From Hyphomicrobiales bacterium (GTDB taxonomy: Bacteria > Pseudomonadota > Alphaproteobacteria > Rhizobiales > Methylopilaceae), in the NCBI GenBank assembly GCA_022842205.1, contig JALHQA010000007.1, positions 62,001 through 126,000 on the forward strand: 64,000 nucleotides of DNA, in the 5' to 3' direction. The notes under the pieces are model-generated. The model was given only the letters and a program-made list of their open reading frames with translations, made no database searches and was not told the DNA's origin. Numbering within the stretch: position 1 is the first letter of the stretch; every line of letters starts with the position of its first letter. Positions 34,842 through 44,344 of the stretch are shown here, piece by piece. Both the position numbers and the translations under genes were made by a program.

Positions 34842-35411
34842 TCAGACGGGACGGACTTCCTGAACTTCCGGGACGAAATGCCGGAGCAGGTTCTCGATGC
34901 CCTGTTTCAATGTCGCTGTGGAGGAGGGGCATCCGGCGCACGAGCCCTTCATGTTGAGGAAGACGACGCCTTCCTTGAAACCCTTGAAGGTGATGTCGCC
35001 GCCATCCTGGGCGACGGCCGGGCGGACGCGCGTTTCCAGAAGTTCCTTGATCGTGCCCACCAGCGCCGCATCGTCCGGATCGAAGAATTCGCCTTCCTCG
35101 TCCATGCCGGTGCTGGCCACCGCGCCCTCGGCAAGAATCGGCTTGCCTTTCAGATAATGATCCATGATGGCACCGAGGATCGCCGGCTTCAGGTGCTGCC
35201 AGTCGAGATCGCCGCGCTTGGTAACCGTGATGAAATCGGCGCCGAGAAAGACGCCGGTGATGCCGGGTACGGCAAAAAGCCCTTCGGCGAGTGGCGATTT
35301 CTTCGCCTCGTCCTCGGTCGTCACTTCAAGAGTGCCGGAGGCCAGCACATCGCGTCCGGGCAGGAATTTCAGGGTTGCCGGGTTCGGCGTGGCTTCGGTC
35401 TGGATGAACAT
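34842..35411 (-). CDS. NifU-family Fe-S scaffold/carrier protein
   Basis: 189 residues: an N-terminal Nfu-N domain (MFIQTEATPNPATLKFLPG) and a C-terminal NifU-like domain with the CxxC cluster site GSCAGCPSS. Proteins of this Nfu type receive and transfer [4Fe-4S] clusters. The 85-bp gap to tsaB includes a stem CCGCCTCTT/AAGAGGGCGG at about 34768-34790 whose T run faces right, so it does not look like a terminator for this gene. Confidence 0.96.
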   Translation of the reverse strand: MFIQTEATPNPATLKFLPGRDVLASGTLEVTTEDEAKKSPLAEGLFAVPGITGVFLGADFITVTKRGDLDWQHLKPAILGAIMDHYLKGKPILAEGAVASTGMDEEGEFFDPDDAALVGTIKELLETRVRPAVAQDGGDITFKGFKEGVVFLNMKGSCAGCPSSTATLKQGIENLLRHFVPEVQEVRPV

Positions 35412-35526
35412 GTCGTTTCCGTCTGGCCGCCGGGTTCAAGGCGCGGGGCCGGGCGCCCCCAAGATATGGGCGATCCCGACCCTGAATGCAAAGCCCAGTC
35501 TGGAGCAATTCCAGCCGAATCGCGCG

Positions 35527-35661
35527 TCAGTCGACCTTCACGCCGCTTGGGCTGACCGAGATATCGAGCGTGTTTTCGTCGCGCTCATGGGCCTGATAGG
35601 CAAAGACGCCGGCGGCGACGGCAAGAACGGCGATAACGGCAATCAGTGCGGTGCGGCTCAT
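35527..35661 (-). CDS. Small single-pass membrane protein of unknown function
   Basis: 44 residues: a hydrophobic N-terminal helix (ALIAVIAVLAVAAGVFAYQ) followed by a short polar tail, HERDENTLDISVSPSGVKVD in its last twenty residues. GGAGGGGG lies five bases before the ATG at 35661, which supports translation; the frame extends upstream to 35736 without support. It lies between the NifU-type gene and trpS on the same strand. I do not recognise a function. Confidence 0.75.
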   Translation of the reverse strand: MSRTALIAVIAVLAVAAGVFAYQAHERDENTLDISVSPSGVKVD

Positions 35662-35716
35662 GGAATCCCCCTCCGTTGGAGCGGAGAGGGAATGCGCCGC
35701 CACGGGTTTCGTTCCG

Positions 35717-36757
35717 TCAGCGGACGAAGCCGACAATATCCTTCACCGCCTCGAAGTTCGGCCGGGCGATGGCTTCGGCGCGTTCGGCGCCGCGCTTGAG
35801 GATGGCGTCGATGGAGGCCGGATCGGCGACAAGGCGCTTCATCTCGGCGCCGATGGGACCGAGCTTTTCGACCGCGACCTCGACCAGGGCGTTCTTGAAC
35901 GCCGAGAACTGGCCGCCGCCGAACTCGCCCAGAACCTTGGCCTGCTCGACACCGGCCAGCGCGGCATAGATGCCGACGAGATTGGCCGCTTCCGGCCGGC
36001 CTTCCAGCCCCGCCGCCTCGGACGGCAGCGGCTCGGGGTCGGTCTTGGCCTTTCGCACCTTGGCGGCGATGGCGTCGGCGTCGTCGGTGAGATTGATGCG
36101 GGACTGATCGGACGGGTCGGATTTCGACATCTTCTTCGAGCCGTCGCGGAGCGACATCACCCGCGCCGCGGCGCCCTGGATCAGGGGCTCGGGCAGCGGG
36201 AAGAAGGCGTCGCCGAAGCCGTGCTTTTCGATGCTCGCGGCAAAGTCGTTGTTGAACTTCTGGGCGATGTCGCGGGCAAGTTCGAGATGCTGCTTCTGGT
36301 CCTCGCCGACCGGAACATGGGTCGCCCTGTAGGCGAGGATGTCGGCGGCCATCAGCACCGGATAGGTGTAAAGACCCACGCTCGCGTTCTCGCGGTCCTT
36401 GCCGGCCTTCTCCTTGAACTGCGTCATGCGGTTCAGCCAGCCGATGCGCGCGGTGCAGCCGAGCACCCAGGCGAGCTCGGCATGAACCGAGACCTGGCTC
36501 TGGTTGAAGATCGCGTTCTTCTGCGGATCGACGCCGGCGGCGATGAAGGCGGCGGCGACCTCGCGGATCGTGCGGCGTAGCTCGTCCGGGTCCTGCGCCA
36601 CGGTGATCGCGTGCATGTCGACCACGCAATAGAGGCACTCGTAATCCGCCTGCAGCGCGACGAATTTCTGGATGGCGCCGAGATAATTGCCGAGATGCAG
36701 ATTGCCGGTCGGCTGGACGCCGGAGAAGACGCGCGAGGGGAATGTCTGGGTGGTCAT
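35717..36757 (-). CDS. trpS: Tryptophanyl-tRNA synthetase
   Basis: 346 residues, class I synthetase. The HIGH-like box is GNLHLGN near residue 20 and the KMSKS box is [10 protein letters not shown] near 200. ATG 36757 gives [18 protein letters not shown], a normal start. The 216-bp gap upstream carries a palindromic repeat. Confidence 0.98.
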   Translation of the reverse strand: MTTQTFPSRVFSGVQPTGNLHLGNYLGAIQKFVALQADYECLYCVVDMHAITVAQDPDELRRTIREVAAAFIAAGVDPQKNAIFNQSQVSVHAELAWVLGCTARIGWLNRMTQFKEKAGKDRENASVGLYTYPVLMAADILAYRATHVPVGEDQKQHLELARDIAQKFNNDFAASIEKHGFGDAFFPLPEPLIQGAAARVMSLRDGSKKMSKSDPSDQSRINLTDDADAIAAKVRKAKTDPEPLPSEAAGLEGRPEAANLVGIYAALAGVEQAKVLGEFGGGQFSAFKNALVEVAVEKLGPIGAEMKRLVADPASIDAILKRGAERAEAIARPNFEAVKDIVGFVR

Positions 36758-36828
36758 GATAGTGGGCGCTTTCGGAATGTGCGGGCCTTATCGCAATGCG
36801 TTTCGCATAGGGCAAGCGCTCCCTCTGC

Positions 36829-36930
36829 CCTCATCCTGAGGAGCCCGCGCAGCGGGCGTCTCGAAGGAGAGGGCGGATTCACTTTGCGGCCCATCCTTCG
36901 AGACGGGCCTTCGGCCCTCCTCGGTGAGGG
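36829..36930. repeat. Palindromic intergenic repeat, TCATCCTGAGGAGC family, copy 1
   Basis: Left half: CTCATCCTGAGGAGCCCGC, then CAGCGGGCGTCTCGAAGGA. Right half: CCATCCTTCGAGACGGGCC, then TTCGGCCCTCCTCGGTGAGG. The halves are inverted relative to each other and each holds its own small hairpin. Further copies lie at 41036-41136 and 45893-46002. Confidence 0.8.
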
Positions 36931-36973
36931 TACGGCTTGTTGCTCGCGCCCGGTCCCGTTACCCGTACGCGCC

Positions 36974-37438
36974 ATGACCACGCTGATGCCGTTCCAGACC
37001 TCGAAGATGAAGCTGGCCCGCGCCCGCTATCATATGGACGCATTCCGGATGCAGCTGGAGGCCGGCGAGGATGCGGACAATCTCGGCGTCACGCTGCGCC
37101 GCTTCCTCCGCGACCTGCGCGCGGCGCTCGACAGCACCATTGTGGACATCGCCCGCGTGCGCGCGAAGGACCCCGAAGGCGCGGCGTTTCCGTTCGCCGA
37201 AAACGCGCGCAAGCTCTCCGACCTGATCGATGTCGACATCCGCCACATCGACGAGGAACTGGCCGAGTATCTGAAGGGGCTGCGGCTCTACAAAGGCGGC
37301 AGCCGGCTCTATCTCCTGCACGATCTCGGCCGCGACGGCACGGCGGCCGGGGCGATCGCGCCGGTCCTGGACGAGCTTTTGCATACCGTCACCGAAACGG
37401 TGGCCGAGCTCGGATCGCGTTTCTGGGCGCGGCCGTAA
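36974..37438 (+). CDS. Conserved-looking hypothetical protein, helical
   Basis: 154 residues; I do not recognise it. Composition is soluble and strongly helical, rich in Arg, Leu and Asp, for example MKLARARYHMDAFRMQLEAG and LDELLHTVTETVAELGSRFW. No signal peptide or membrane segment. ATG 36974 begins MTTLMPFQTSK; the frame extends far upstream through the repeat and trpS antisense, which is not credible. It lies between trpS and the PfkB kinase gene, 89 bp before the latter. Confidence 0.7.
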   Translation: MTTLMPFQTSKMKLARARYHMDAFRMQLEAGEDADNLGVTLRRFLRDLRAALDSTIVDIARVRAKDPEGAAFPFAENARKLSDLIDVDIRHIDEELAEYLKGLRLYKGGSRLYLLHDLGRDGTAAGAIAPVLDELLHTVTETVAELGSRFWARP

Positions 37439-37527
37439 TCGATCTTCGCCCGGACACGGGTCGAGCCCTTGGCAGATGCCGGATGCCCCGCTAATCCCTC
37501 CCCAGCCTTCCCAATGAAAGCCCTCAG

Positions 37528-38535
37528 ATGACCGCTCTCCGCTACGATGTGCTCGGCCTCGGCAACGCCATTGTCGACGTTCTCGCCCGGGTCGACGACG
37601 ACTTCCTCGTCGCGGAGAAGCTGGCCAAGGGCTCGATGCACCTGATCGACGAGGCGCGGGCGCAGCAGCTCTACGCCGCGCTCGACAATCCGGTGCTGAT
37701 CTCGGGCGGCTCGGGCGCCAATACATGCGCGGGCGTCGCCTCGCTCGGCGGCAAGGTCGCCTTCATCGGCAAGGTGAAGGACGACGAGCTCGGCCGCGGC
37801 TTCGCCGACGACATCCGCAAGACCGGCGTCCATTTCCAGACGCCGTTCGCCAAGGACGGCCCGACCACCGCCAGCTCGACCATTCTCGTGACGCCAGACG
37901 GCGAGCGGACGATGAACACGTTTCTCGGCGCCAGCCAGCATCTGTCGGTCAGCGACATCGACGCCGAACTCGTGCGGGCTTCCGGCACGATCTATCTCGA
38001 GGGCTATCTGTGGGATCCGCCGGAGGCCATCGCGGCATTCAAGAGCGCGGCGGAGATCGCGCACGCGGCGGGACGGAAAGTGGCGCTCACTTTGTCCGAC
38101 GGCTTCTGCGTCGACCGCCACCGCCCGGAATTTCTCGACATGATCCGCTCCGGCGGCGTCGATATCCTGTTCGCCAACGAATACGAGGCGCAGGCGCTGT
38201 ACGAGACCTCGGATTTCGACACCGCCGTCGCCGCGCTGCACAAGGATGTCCGGACAGCCATCGTGACGCGCAGCGAGAAGGGCGCGATCTGGGTTGCGGA
38301 CGGCGATGTGGTCGCGGTTCCGGCCCACCCCATCGAGCGCGTGGTGGATGCCACCGGCGCGGGCGACCTGTTCGCCGCCGGCGTGCTGACGGGCCTTGCC
38401 CGTAACCTCACGCCTGCCGATTCCTTGCGTCTCGGCGCGCTCGCCGCCGCCGAATGTCTTTCACACATGGGCGCGCGCCCGCAGCAGAGCCTCGCGCGGT
38501 TCGCGGCGGAGCAGGGGTTTTTGCAGGGGGTGTAA
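37528..38535 (+). CDS. PfkB-family carbohydrate kinase, adenosine-kinase-like
   Basis: 335 residues. The C-terminal PfkB signature DATGAGDLFAAGVLTGL contains the catalytic Asp and the anion hole; GGSGANTCAGVASLGGKVAFIGK (as GGSGANTCAGVASLGG) is the N-terminal signature. Alphaproteobacterial orthologues are usually called adenosine kinase. Substrate is inferred from that naming habit, not from specific residues. Confidence 0.9.
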   Translation: MTALRYDVLGLGNAIVDVLARVDDDFLVAEKLAKGSMHLIDEARAQQLYAALDNPVLISGGSGANTCAGVASLGGKVAFIGKVKDDELGRGFADDIRKTGVHFQTPFAKDGPTTASSTILVTPDGERTMNTFLGASQHLSVSDIDAELVRASGTIYLEGYLWDPPEAIAAFKSAAEIAHAAGRKVALTLSDGFCVDRHRPEFLDMIRSGGVDILFANEYEAQALYETSDFDTAVAALHKDVRTAIVTRSEKGAIWVADGDVVAVPAHPIERVVDATGAGDLFAAGVLTGLARNLTPADSLRLGALAAAECLSHMGARPQQSLARFAAEQGFLQGV

Positions 38536-38544
38536 CGCGCTCCC

Positions 38545-39780
38545 TCAATGCCCGCTGAACACCAATGTCCGTATCGGCAGGATCAGCGCCTGCAGCCGGA
38601 GCAGCATGGCATGGACGACGCCGACGGCGTCGACCGCGTGGAGCGCGAGGCCGTGGAAGAAGCCGGTCTCGGGCGATTCGATCAGGTCGTGATTGCTGCT
38701 GTAGGCATTGGCGATGCAGCTTGAGCCGGGCGTCACGCCTTTCAGCCCGCCCTCGTAAAGCGGCTCCAGCGTGACGAGGATCGTGCCCGGCCGGACCACC
38801 TGCTGGGCGTCGATCAGTTGCTCGCCGCCGCGGAACTGGCCGGCGGCGATGAAGTCCTGCACGCCCGTGACCACCATCGGGATCACCGTCCAGGGCCTGG
38901 AGATGCAGGTCACTTCCGCGACCATTCCGGGCTTCATCACCTGCGCCTCGATCTGGCCGAAGCCGGCGATGATGGCGCGCCGCCCCGCCTGCTGCGGAAT
39001 GAGCACGCCGGCCGGCCGCATGAACGGATTGACGATGTCGCCGACCTTGAGCGTGAACTGCTCGACGCGGCCGTCGACCCCGGCGCGTATGGTCGTCTTG
39101 TCGAGATCGACCCGCGCCTGCCGCTGCGCGGCCTGCGCGCTCGCCTTCTCGGCCGGGAGCAATGTGGATATCTTCACCTCGGCCGCCTCCTTGGAAGCCT
39201 GTGCCGCGGCGATCGCGCCCATGCGGCCTTCCACGGTGTTTTCGAGCCGCTCGATCTCGCGCAGCGCGACCGTCGCGGCGTTGCGGCGGTTGAGTTCCTG
39301 CTTGGTCTGAAGCTCTTCCAGCGCCTGCTGGTGCGCGCTTCGCGCTTCCTGCAGCTTGCCGTCCGCGACGGCGACATCGGTTTTCGCCGCGATCATGGCG
39401 GCGTCGACTTCGGCGATCCGGCTCTCGGCGGTGGCGAGCGCAGCTTCCTGCGCCGTGCTGTCGAGGCGGAAGATCGGCTCGCCCGCCGTCACCGCCTGGC
39501 TGAGGCCGCCGACGAAAACCTCGGCGACGCGGCCATTGGTTTCCGACACGATGGGAACGGTGCGGAAATAGGAGGTCGCGCTCGTCGTCGAGGGATGATT
39601 GTAGAAGATGACGGTGATGAGGCCGACGGTCAGCATCACGCAGGCGGTGATGCCCCATCTGAGTTCGAAGAACACCGAATAGAGCGTGATCTCGCGGCCG
39701 AACCGTTTGCCCTGTCCGTACCGCCTGTACAGATAGTCCGGCAGGATGGTCAGCAGCGAACAGAGGAAAAGTTCAAGCAT
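38545..39780 (-). CDS. HlyD-family membrane fusion protein (YibH/EmrA-like)
   Basis: 411 residues. One membrane helix at about 40-60 is followed by biotinyl-lipoyl halves (SETNGRVAEVFVGG; TTIRAGVDGRVEQFTLKVGD), separated by a long Ala/Glu-rich coiled coil at about 105-215. The C-terminal ~150 residues form the beta-barrel and tail. No ABC, MFS or outer-membrane partner is adjacent; instead it is preceded by a small DUF3302 membrane protein, as in the E. coli yibI-yibH pair. Cargo unknown. Confidence 0.88.
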   Translation of the reverse strand: MLELFLCSLLTILPDYLYRRYGQGKRFGREITLYSVFFELRWGITACVMLTVGLITVIFYNHPSTTSATSYFRTVPIVSETNGRVAEVFVGGLSQAVTAGEPIFRLDSTAQEAALATAESRIAEVDAAMIAAKTDVAVADGKLQEARSAHQQALEELQTKQELNRRNAATVALREIERLENTVEGRMGAIAAAQASKEAAEVKISTLLPAEKASAQAAQRQARVDLDKTTIRAGVDGRVEQFTLKVGDIVNPFMRPAGVLIPQQAGRRAIIAGFGQIEAQVMKPGMVAEVTCISRPWTVIPMVVTGVQDFIAAGQFRGGEQLIDAQQVVRPGTILVTLEPLYEGGLKGVTPGSSCIANAYSSNHDLIESPETGFFHGLALHAVDAVGVVHAMLLRLQALILPIRTLVFSGH

Positions 39781-39783
39781 CGC

Positions 39784-40221
39784 TCACTTCTCCTTCGCGG
39801 CGGCGCGAAGCTGCGGCGACGGCTTGTCGCCGTGCTGCCTGTACGGATCTTCCGGGACGCCCTCCGCGCCGCGCCCGGGCGCGATGCCGGCGATCTTTTC
39901 CAGCGCGCCGGCCATCCGGCCGAACGCAGAGCCGAAATCCGGAATGTCGATCAGCGCGAGCAGCAGCCCCGCCACCCAGAAAATGTGCAGATGGGTGAAC
40001 AGCGCGAGCAGGCCGAGCACGGCCACGATCTCGAACTGGATCTTCTTCGATTTGTGGGCGATGCGCTCCGGCAGCGTGTGCAGGCGCAGGAACAGGATGC
40101 CGATGCCCATCACCGCCGCGATCAGGATGATCGCCATCACCCACATCAGGACGTCCGATTCACCCGGGCCGGATATGAAAGCCGGCAGATGATCCGGCGC
40201 GGCGGCGTGCTGCGATGCCAT
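39784..40221 (-). CDS. DUF3302-type inner-membrane protein (YibI-like)
   Basis: 145 residues. Two or three membrane helices: VLMWVMAIILIAAVMGIGIL at about 25-45, IQFEIVAVLGLLALFTHLHI at about 80-100, and VAGLLLALIDIPDF following. The polar tail is Pro/Lys-rich. Assignment rests on helix layout, the RLHTLPERIAHKSKK segment and its partner HlyD gene 3 bp downstream. Function unknown. Confidence 0.7.
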   Translation of the reverse strand: MASQHAAAPDHLPAFISGPGESDVLMWVMAIILIAAVMGIGILFLRLHTLPERIAHKSKKIQFEIVAVLGLLALFTHLHIFWVAGLLLALIDIPDFGSAFGRMAGALEKIAGIAPGRGAEGVPEDPYRQHGDKPSPQLRAAAKEK

Positions 40222-40330
40222 GGGAGTCTCTGGCTAACCTTTGGGGGAAGGCTAGCACGCCTTCAACGCAGCGGCGAAAGATTCTTGGCCGGCAGGGAGG
40301 GGAGATGCGGCCCGGCCTGCCCGGAGGGGA

Positions 40331-40993
40331 TTATCGCGCCCCGAAAATCGCGCTGCCGACGCGTACATATTTCGCGCCGAAAGTGACCGCGCTTTCGAAG
40401 TCCGAGCTCATGCCCATCGAGAGCTCGGCAAGCCCGTTGCGTTTGGCGATCTTCTCCAACAGCGCGAAATGCGGCGCGGGGTTCTCGTCAAACGGCGGGA
40501 TGCACATCAGCCCCGCGATTTCGAGGCCGTAGGTTTCGCGGCACTCCTTTATGAACGCGCCGGTCTCTTCGGGCAGGACGCCGGCCTTCTGGTCCTCGGC
40601 GCCGGTGTTGACCTGGACCAGCAGTTTCGGAAGCCTTCGGCCCCGCTCCTTCAACTTTTGCAGTTCTTTTGCGAGGCTTGCGCGGTCGAGCGTGTGGATG
40701 ACATCGAACAGCTCCACCGCGTCCTTCGCCTTGTTGGATTGCAGCGGCCCGATCAGATGGAGTTCGAGATCGGGAAATTCGGCCTTCAGGGCCGGCCATT
40801 TGCCCTGCGCCTCCTGCACCCGGTTTTCGCCAAAGACCCTCTGCCCGGCGTCGATCGCGGCCCGCATCTCCTCCGGCCCGAAGGTTTTCCCCACCGCGAC
40901 GAGGGTGATCTCGGCCGGGTCGCGGCCTGCGGATTTGGCGGCTTTTGCGATTCGCGTGCGGATATCGGTGAGGTTAGCGGCGATCTCGGTCAT
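40331..40993 (-). CDS. YggS-family PLP-binding protein
   Basis: 220 residues. Alanine-racemase-like barrel binding PLP through the Lys in VAVGKTFGPEEM; FGENRVQEAQGKW and GLMCIPPF are family blocks, and MGMSSDFESAVTFGAKYVRVGSAIFG (as GMSSDFESAV and YVRVGSAIFG) ends it. It is thought to keep PLP homeostasis. Divergent from leuS across 208 bp holding a palindromic repeat. Confidence 0.96.
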   Translation of the reverse strand: MTEIAANLTDIRTRIAKAAKSAGRDPAEITLVAVGKTFGPEEMRAAIDAGQRVFGENRVQEAQGKWPALKAEFPDLELHLIGPLQSNKAKDAVELFDVIHTLDRASLAKELQKLKERGRRLPKLLVQVNTGAEDQKAGVLPEETGAFIKECRETYGLEIAGLMCIPPFDENPAPHFALLEKIAKRNGLAELSMGMSSDFESAVTFGAKYVRVGSAIFGAR

Positions 40994-41035
40994 GGCCCCC
41001 GCTAAAGCACGCCCGGCGTCTCCCGTGAAGCTCCG

Positions 41036-41136
41036 TCCTCATCCTGAGGAGCCCGCGCAGCGGGCGTCTCGAAGGATGGGCAACAACCGCTCATGGTTCG
41101 AGACGCGGGCTTCGCCCGTTCCTCACCATGAGGACC
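41036..41136. repeat. Palindromic intergenic repeat, TCATCCTGAGGAGC family, copy 2
   Basis: Begins CCTCATCCTGAGGAGCCCGC and CAGCGGGCGTCTCGAAGGA, identical to copy 1 over its left half. The right half is GTTCGAGACGCGGGCTTCGC and CCGTTCCTCACCATGAGGAC, a variant of the copy 1 right half. It lies between the divergent yggS and leuS genes. Confidence 0.8.
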
Positions 41137-41201
41137 ATTGACCCCCGCCCTCCAAGAGGCCAATTTCCCCGGCTCTTTTCCGGCAGAGATTCAAGAGCAT
41201 C

Positions 41202-43802
41202 ATGACAGCGGAGCGCTACGACGCCCGGGCGGCCGAGCCGAAATGGCAAAAGGCCTGGGACGAGGCCAGGACCTTCGAGACGAAGAACGACGATCCGCGC
41301 CCGAAATACTATGTGCTGGAGATGTTCCCCTATCCGTCGGGGCGCATCCATATGGGCCATGTCCGCAACTACGCGATGGGCGATGTCGTCGCCCGGGTGA
41401 AGCGGGCCAAGGGGTTCAACGTCCTGCATCCGATGGGCTGGGACGCCTTTGGATTGCCCGCCGAGAACGCCGCCATCGAGCGCAAGGTCCACCCCCGCGA
41501 ATGGACCTATTCGAACATCGCGACCATGCGCGGCCAGCTGAAAAGCATGGGCCTGTCGCTCGACTGGTCGCGCGAGATCGCGACCTGTGACCCGTCTTAT
41601 TACCGGCACCAGCAGAAGCTGTTCCTGGATTTCCTCAAGGCCGGCCTCGTCGACCGCAAGAAATCCAAGGTCAACTGGGACCCGGTCGACAACACCGTGC
41701 TGGCCAACGAGCAGGTGATCGACGGCCATGGCTGGCGCTCGGGCGCTCCGGTCGAGATCCGCGAACTGACGCAGTGGTTCCTGAAGATCTCCGACTATTC
41801 GGACGAGCTGCTGGGGGCGCTCGACCATCTCGACCGCTGGCCGGAGAAGGTCCGGCTGATGCAGAAAAACTGGATCGGCAAGTCGGAAGGTCTCCTGGTG
41901 CGCTTCATGCTCGAAGGTGCGCGAGACAATCTTTCCGAAGTCGAAGTCTACACGACGCGGCCGGACACGCTGTTCGGCGCGGCCTTCGTCGCGGTGGCGC
42001 CTGACCATCCGATCGCGCAGGCGGCCGCGAAGGACGACAAGAAGCTGAAGGCCTTCATCGAGGAGGCGCGCAAGACCGGCACCTCCGCCGCCGCCATCGA
42101 GACCGCGGAAAAGCACGGCTACGACACCGGCATTTCGGCGGTGCATCCGCTCGATCCGAAGCGGAAGGTCCCGGTCTATGTCGCAAATTTCATCCTGATG
42201 GATTACGGCACCGGCGCGATCTTCGGCTGCCCGGCGCACGACCAGCGCGATTTCGAATTCGCGACCAAATATCACCTGCCGATCGTCCGCGTCGTTCAGA
42301 ACGGACCGGAGGACGCTCCCGGCGTGCCGCTGCTCGAAGCCGACACCGGGGAAGACGGCACGCTGGTCAATTCCGAGTTCCTGAACGGCCTGTCGGTACA
42401 GGAGGCCAAGGACGCGGTGGCGAAACGGCTCGAAGCCGCCAGCATCGGCAACCGGCCGACCGGCAAGCGTCAGGTGAATTACCGCCTGCGCGACTGGGGC
42501 ATTTCGCGCCAGCGCTATTGGGGCTGCCCGATCCCGATCATCCATTGCGAGGAGCACGGCGCGGTGCCGGTTCCCGACAAGGATCTGCCGGTGCAGCTGC
42601 CGGACGACATTACATTCGACCGGCCGGGAAATCCGCTCGACCATCACCCGACCTGGAAGAACGTGCCCTGCCCGGTCTGCGGCAAGCCTTCGCGCCGCGA
42701 GACCGACACGATGGACACGTTTGTCGATAGTTCGTGGTATTTCGCGCGCTTCACATCGCCCGACCGTACCGACGTTCCGGTCGACCGGAAGATCGCCGAT
42801 CACTGGCTGCCGGTCGACCAGTATATCGGCGGCATCGAGCACGCGATCCTGCATCTGCTCTATTCGCGCTTTTTCACCCGCGCGATGAAGAAGGCCGGAT
42901 ACACCTCGCTCGACGAACCGTTCGCCGGCCTGTTCACGCAGGGCATGGTGGTGCACGAGACCTACCGGGCGAACGGCGAATGGGTGTCTCCGGAAGACAT
43001 CGTCATTACCGGCGAGGGCGCGGCGCGCGGCGCGACGACGAAGGCCGGCGCGGCGGTCGAGATCGGCTCCATCGAGAAGATGTCGAAGTCGAAGAAAAAT
43101 GTCGTCGATCCCGACGACATCATCGCGCGCTACGGCGCCGACACCGCGCGCTGGTTCATGCTGTCCGATTCACCGCCGGAGCGCGACGTGATCTGGACCG
43201 AATCCGGCGTCGAGGGCGCGGGCCGTTTCGTGCAGCGGCTGTGGCGCATCGTGACCGGAATCGCGGCGCTCGCGGTGTCCGGGAAGCCCGCGCAATTCTC
43301 CGAAGACGCGCTAGCGCTGCGCCGCGCGACCCATGCCGCCATCGCCGCGGTCGACGAGAATATCGAGGCGCTGCGCTTCAACGTGGCGGTGGCGAAAATC
43401 TACGAACTGTCGAACGCCGCGCTCACCCGCCTAAACTCCGGCGCCGACGACGCCTCGGTGCGCTGGGCGCTGCGCGAGGCCGGCGAGACGCTGGTCCAGC
43501 TGATCGCGCCGATGATGCCGCACCTCGCCGAGGAGTGCTGGGCCGTGTTCGGAAAAGACACACTTGTGGCCCGCGCGCCGTGGCCCAAGGCGGAGGCCTC
43601 GCTTCTGGTCTCGGATACGATTACGCTCCCGGTCCAGGTCAACGGCAAGAGGCGCGACGAGATCACGGTCCCGGCGGCGGCTTCCCCGGCCGAGATCGAA
43701 GAGGCTGTCCGCAAGCTCGAATCTGTCGTACGAGCGAGCGAGGGCAAGCCTCTTAAGAAAGTCATCGTCGTCCCGAAAAGGATCGTCAATGTCGTGGTCT
43801 GA
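41202..43802 (+). CDS. leuS: Leucyl-tRNA synthetase
   Basis: 866 residues. HIGH box [15 protein letters not shown] near residue 50 and KMSKS box [13 protein letters not shown] near 625. A CP1 editing domain lies between, with [12 protein letters not shown] as its Thr-rich pocket and [13 protein letters not shown] downstream. A zinc-like [18 protein letters not shown] segment occurs before KMSKS. The 3' end overlaps lptE by 14 bp. Confidence 0.98.
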   Translation: MTAERYDARAAEPKWQKAWDEARTFETKNDDPRPKYYVLEMFPYPSGRIHMGHVRNYAMGDVVARVKRAKGFNVLHPMGWDAFGLPAENAAIERKVHPREWTYSNIATMRGQLKSMGLSLDWSREIATCDPSYYRHQQKLFLDFLKAGLVDRKKSKVNWDPVDNTVLANEQVIDGHGWRSGAPVEIRELTQWFLKISDYSDELLGALDHLDRWPEKVRLMQKNWIGKSEGLLVRFMLEGARDNLSEVEVYTTRPDTLFGAAFVAVAPDHPIAQAAAKDDKKLKAFIEEARKTGTSAAAIETAEKHGYDTGISAVHPLDPKRKVPVYVANFILMDYGTGAIFGCPAHDQRDFEFATKYHLPIVRVVQNGPEDAPGVPLLEADTGEDGTLVNSEFLNGLSVQEAKDAVAKRLEAASIGNRPTGKRQVNYRLRDWGISRQRYWGCPIPIIHCEEHGAVPVPDKDLPVQLPDDITFDRPGNPLDHHPTWKNVPCPVCGKPSRRETDTMDTFVDSSWYFARFTSPDRTDVPVDRKIADHWLPVDQYIGGIEHAILHLLYSRFFTRAMKKAGYTSLDEPFAGLFTQGMVVHETYRANGEWVSPEDIVITGEGAARGATTKAGAAVEIGSIEKMSKSKKNVVDPDDIIARYGADTARWFMLSDSPPERDVIWTESGVEGAGRFVQRLWRIVTGIAALAVSGKPAQFSEDALALRRATHAAIAAVDENIEALRFNVAVAKIYELSNAALTRLNSGADDASVRWALREAGETLVQLIAPMMPHLAEECWAVFGKDTLVARAPWPKAEASLLVSDTITLPVQVNGKRRDEITVPAAASPAEIEEAVRKLESVVRASEGKPLKKVIVVPKRIVNVVV

Positions 43803-44340
43803 TCTTCGCCGGTTTGGATGTGTCGCGGGCGCGGCGCTCGCGCTCGGCGCCTGCCAGCCGCTTTACGCCCAGCGCTCGCCCGACGTCGCCTCGACCGGGC
43901 CGATCGCCGCAGCGGGCATTTCCGCGCCGTCGCTGGCCGCCATCGACATTCTTCCGATCGACGGCCGGGTCGGCCAGAAAATCCGCAACGAGCTGATCTT
44001 CGCCTTTACCGGCGGCGGCGAGCCGATCAAGCCGCCGCTCTTCCGGCTCGATATCGCCGTGCAGGTGATGCGCGCGCAGACCCCGGTGGTCGACACCGAC
44101 ACCAACCGTCCGGAAATCGAAACCGCCGGCGTCGATGCCGCCTTCGTGCTGATCGACATCGCGACCGGCCAGCCGGTCCTCTCCGGCAATGCCATCGGCC
44201 GCGCCACCTACACCCGCAACCGCCAGCGTTTCGCCTCGACCCGCGCCGAGCGCGACGCCGAGGACCGTGCCGCGAGGGTTGCCGCCGGGCAGATCCGCAC
44301 CAAGCTGATGGCCCATTTCTCGGGCGCGGGCGGCGTCTGA
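43789..44340 (+). CDS. lptE: LPS-assembly lipoprotein LptE
   Basis: 183 residues. The lipoprotein signal ends in LALGAC (Cys21-type lipobox) followed by QPLYAQ. LptE plugs the LptD outer-membrane channel for lipopolysaccharide. The mid segment [19 protein letters not shown] and leuS-lptE-holA order support the call. ATG 43789 has AAAAGGAT upstream inside leuS. Divergent family; assignment leans on context. Confidence 0.88.
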   Translation: MSWSDLRRFGCVAGAALALGACQPLYAQRSPDVASTGPIAAAGISAPSLAAIDILPIDGRVGQKIRNELIFAFTGGGEPIKPPLFRLDIAVQVMRAQTPVVDTDTNRPEIETAGVDAAFVLIDIATGQPVLSGNAIGRATYTRNRQRFASTRAERDAEDRAARVAAGQIRTKLMAHFSGAGGV

Positions 44341-44344
44341 CCCG

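Noticed and set aside
41091-42956. 621-codon frame antisense to leuS
   Set aside because: Shadow of leuS with no recognisable motif.
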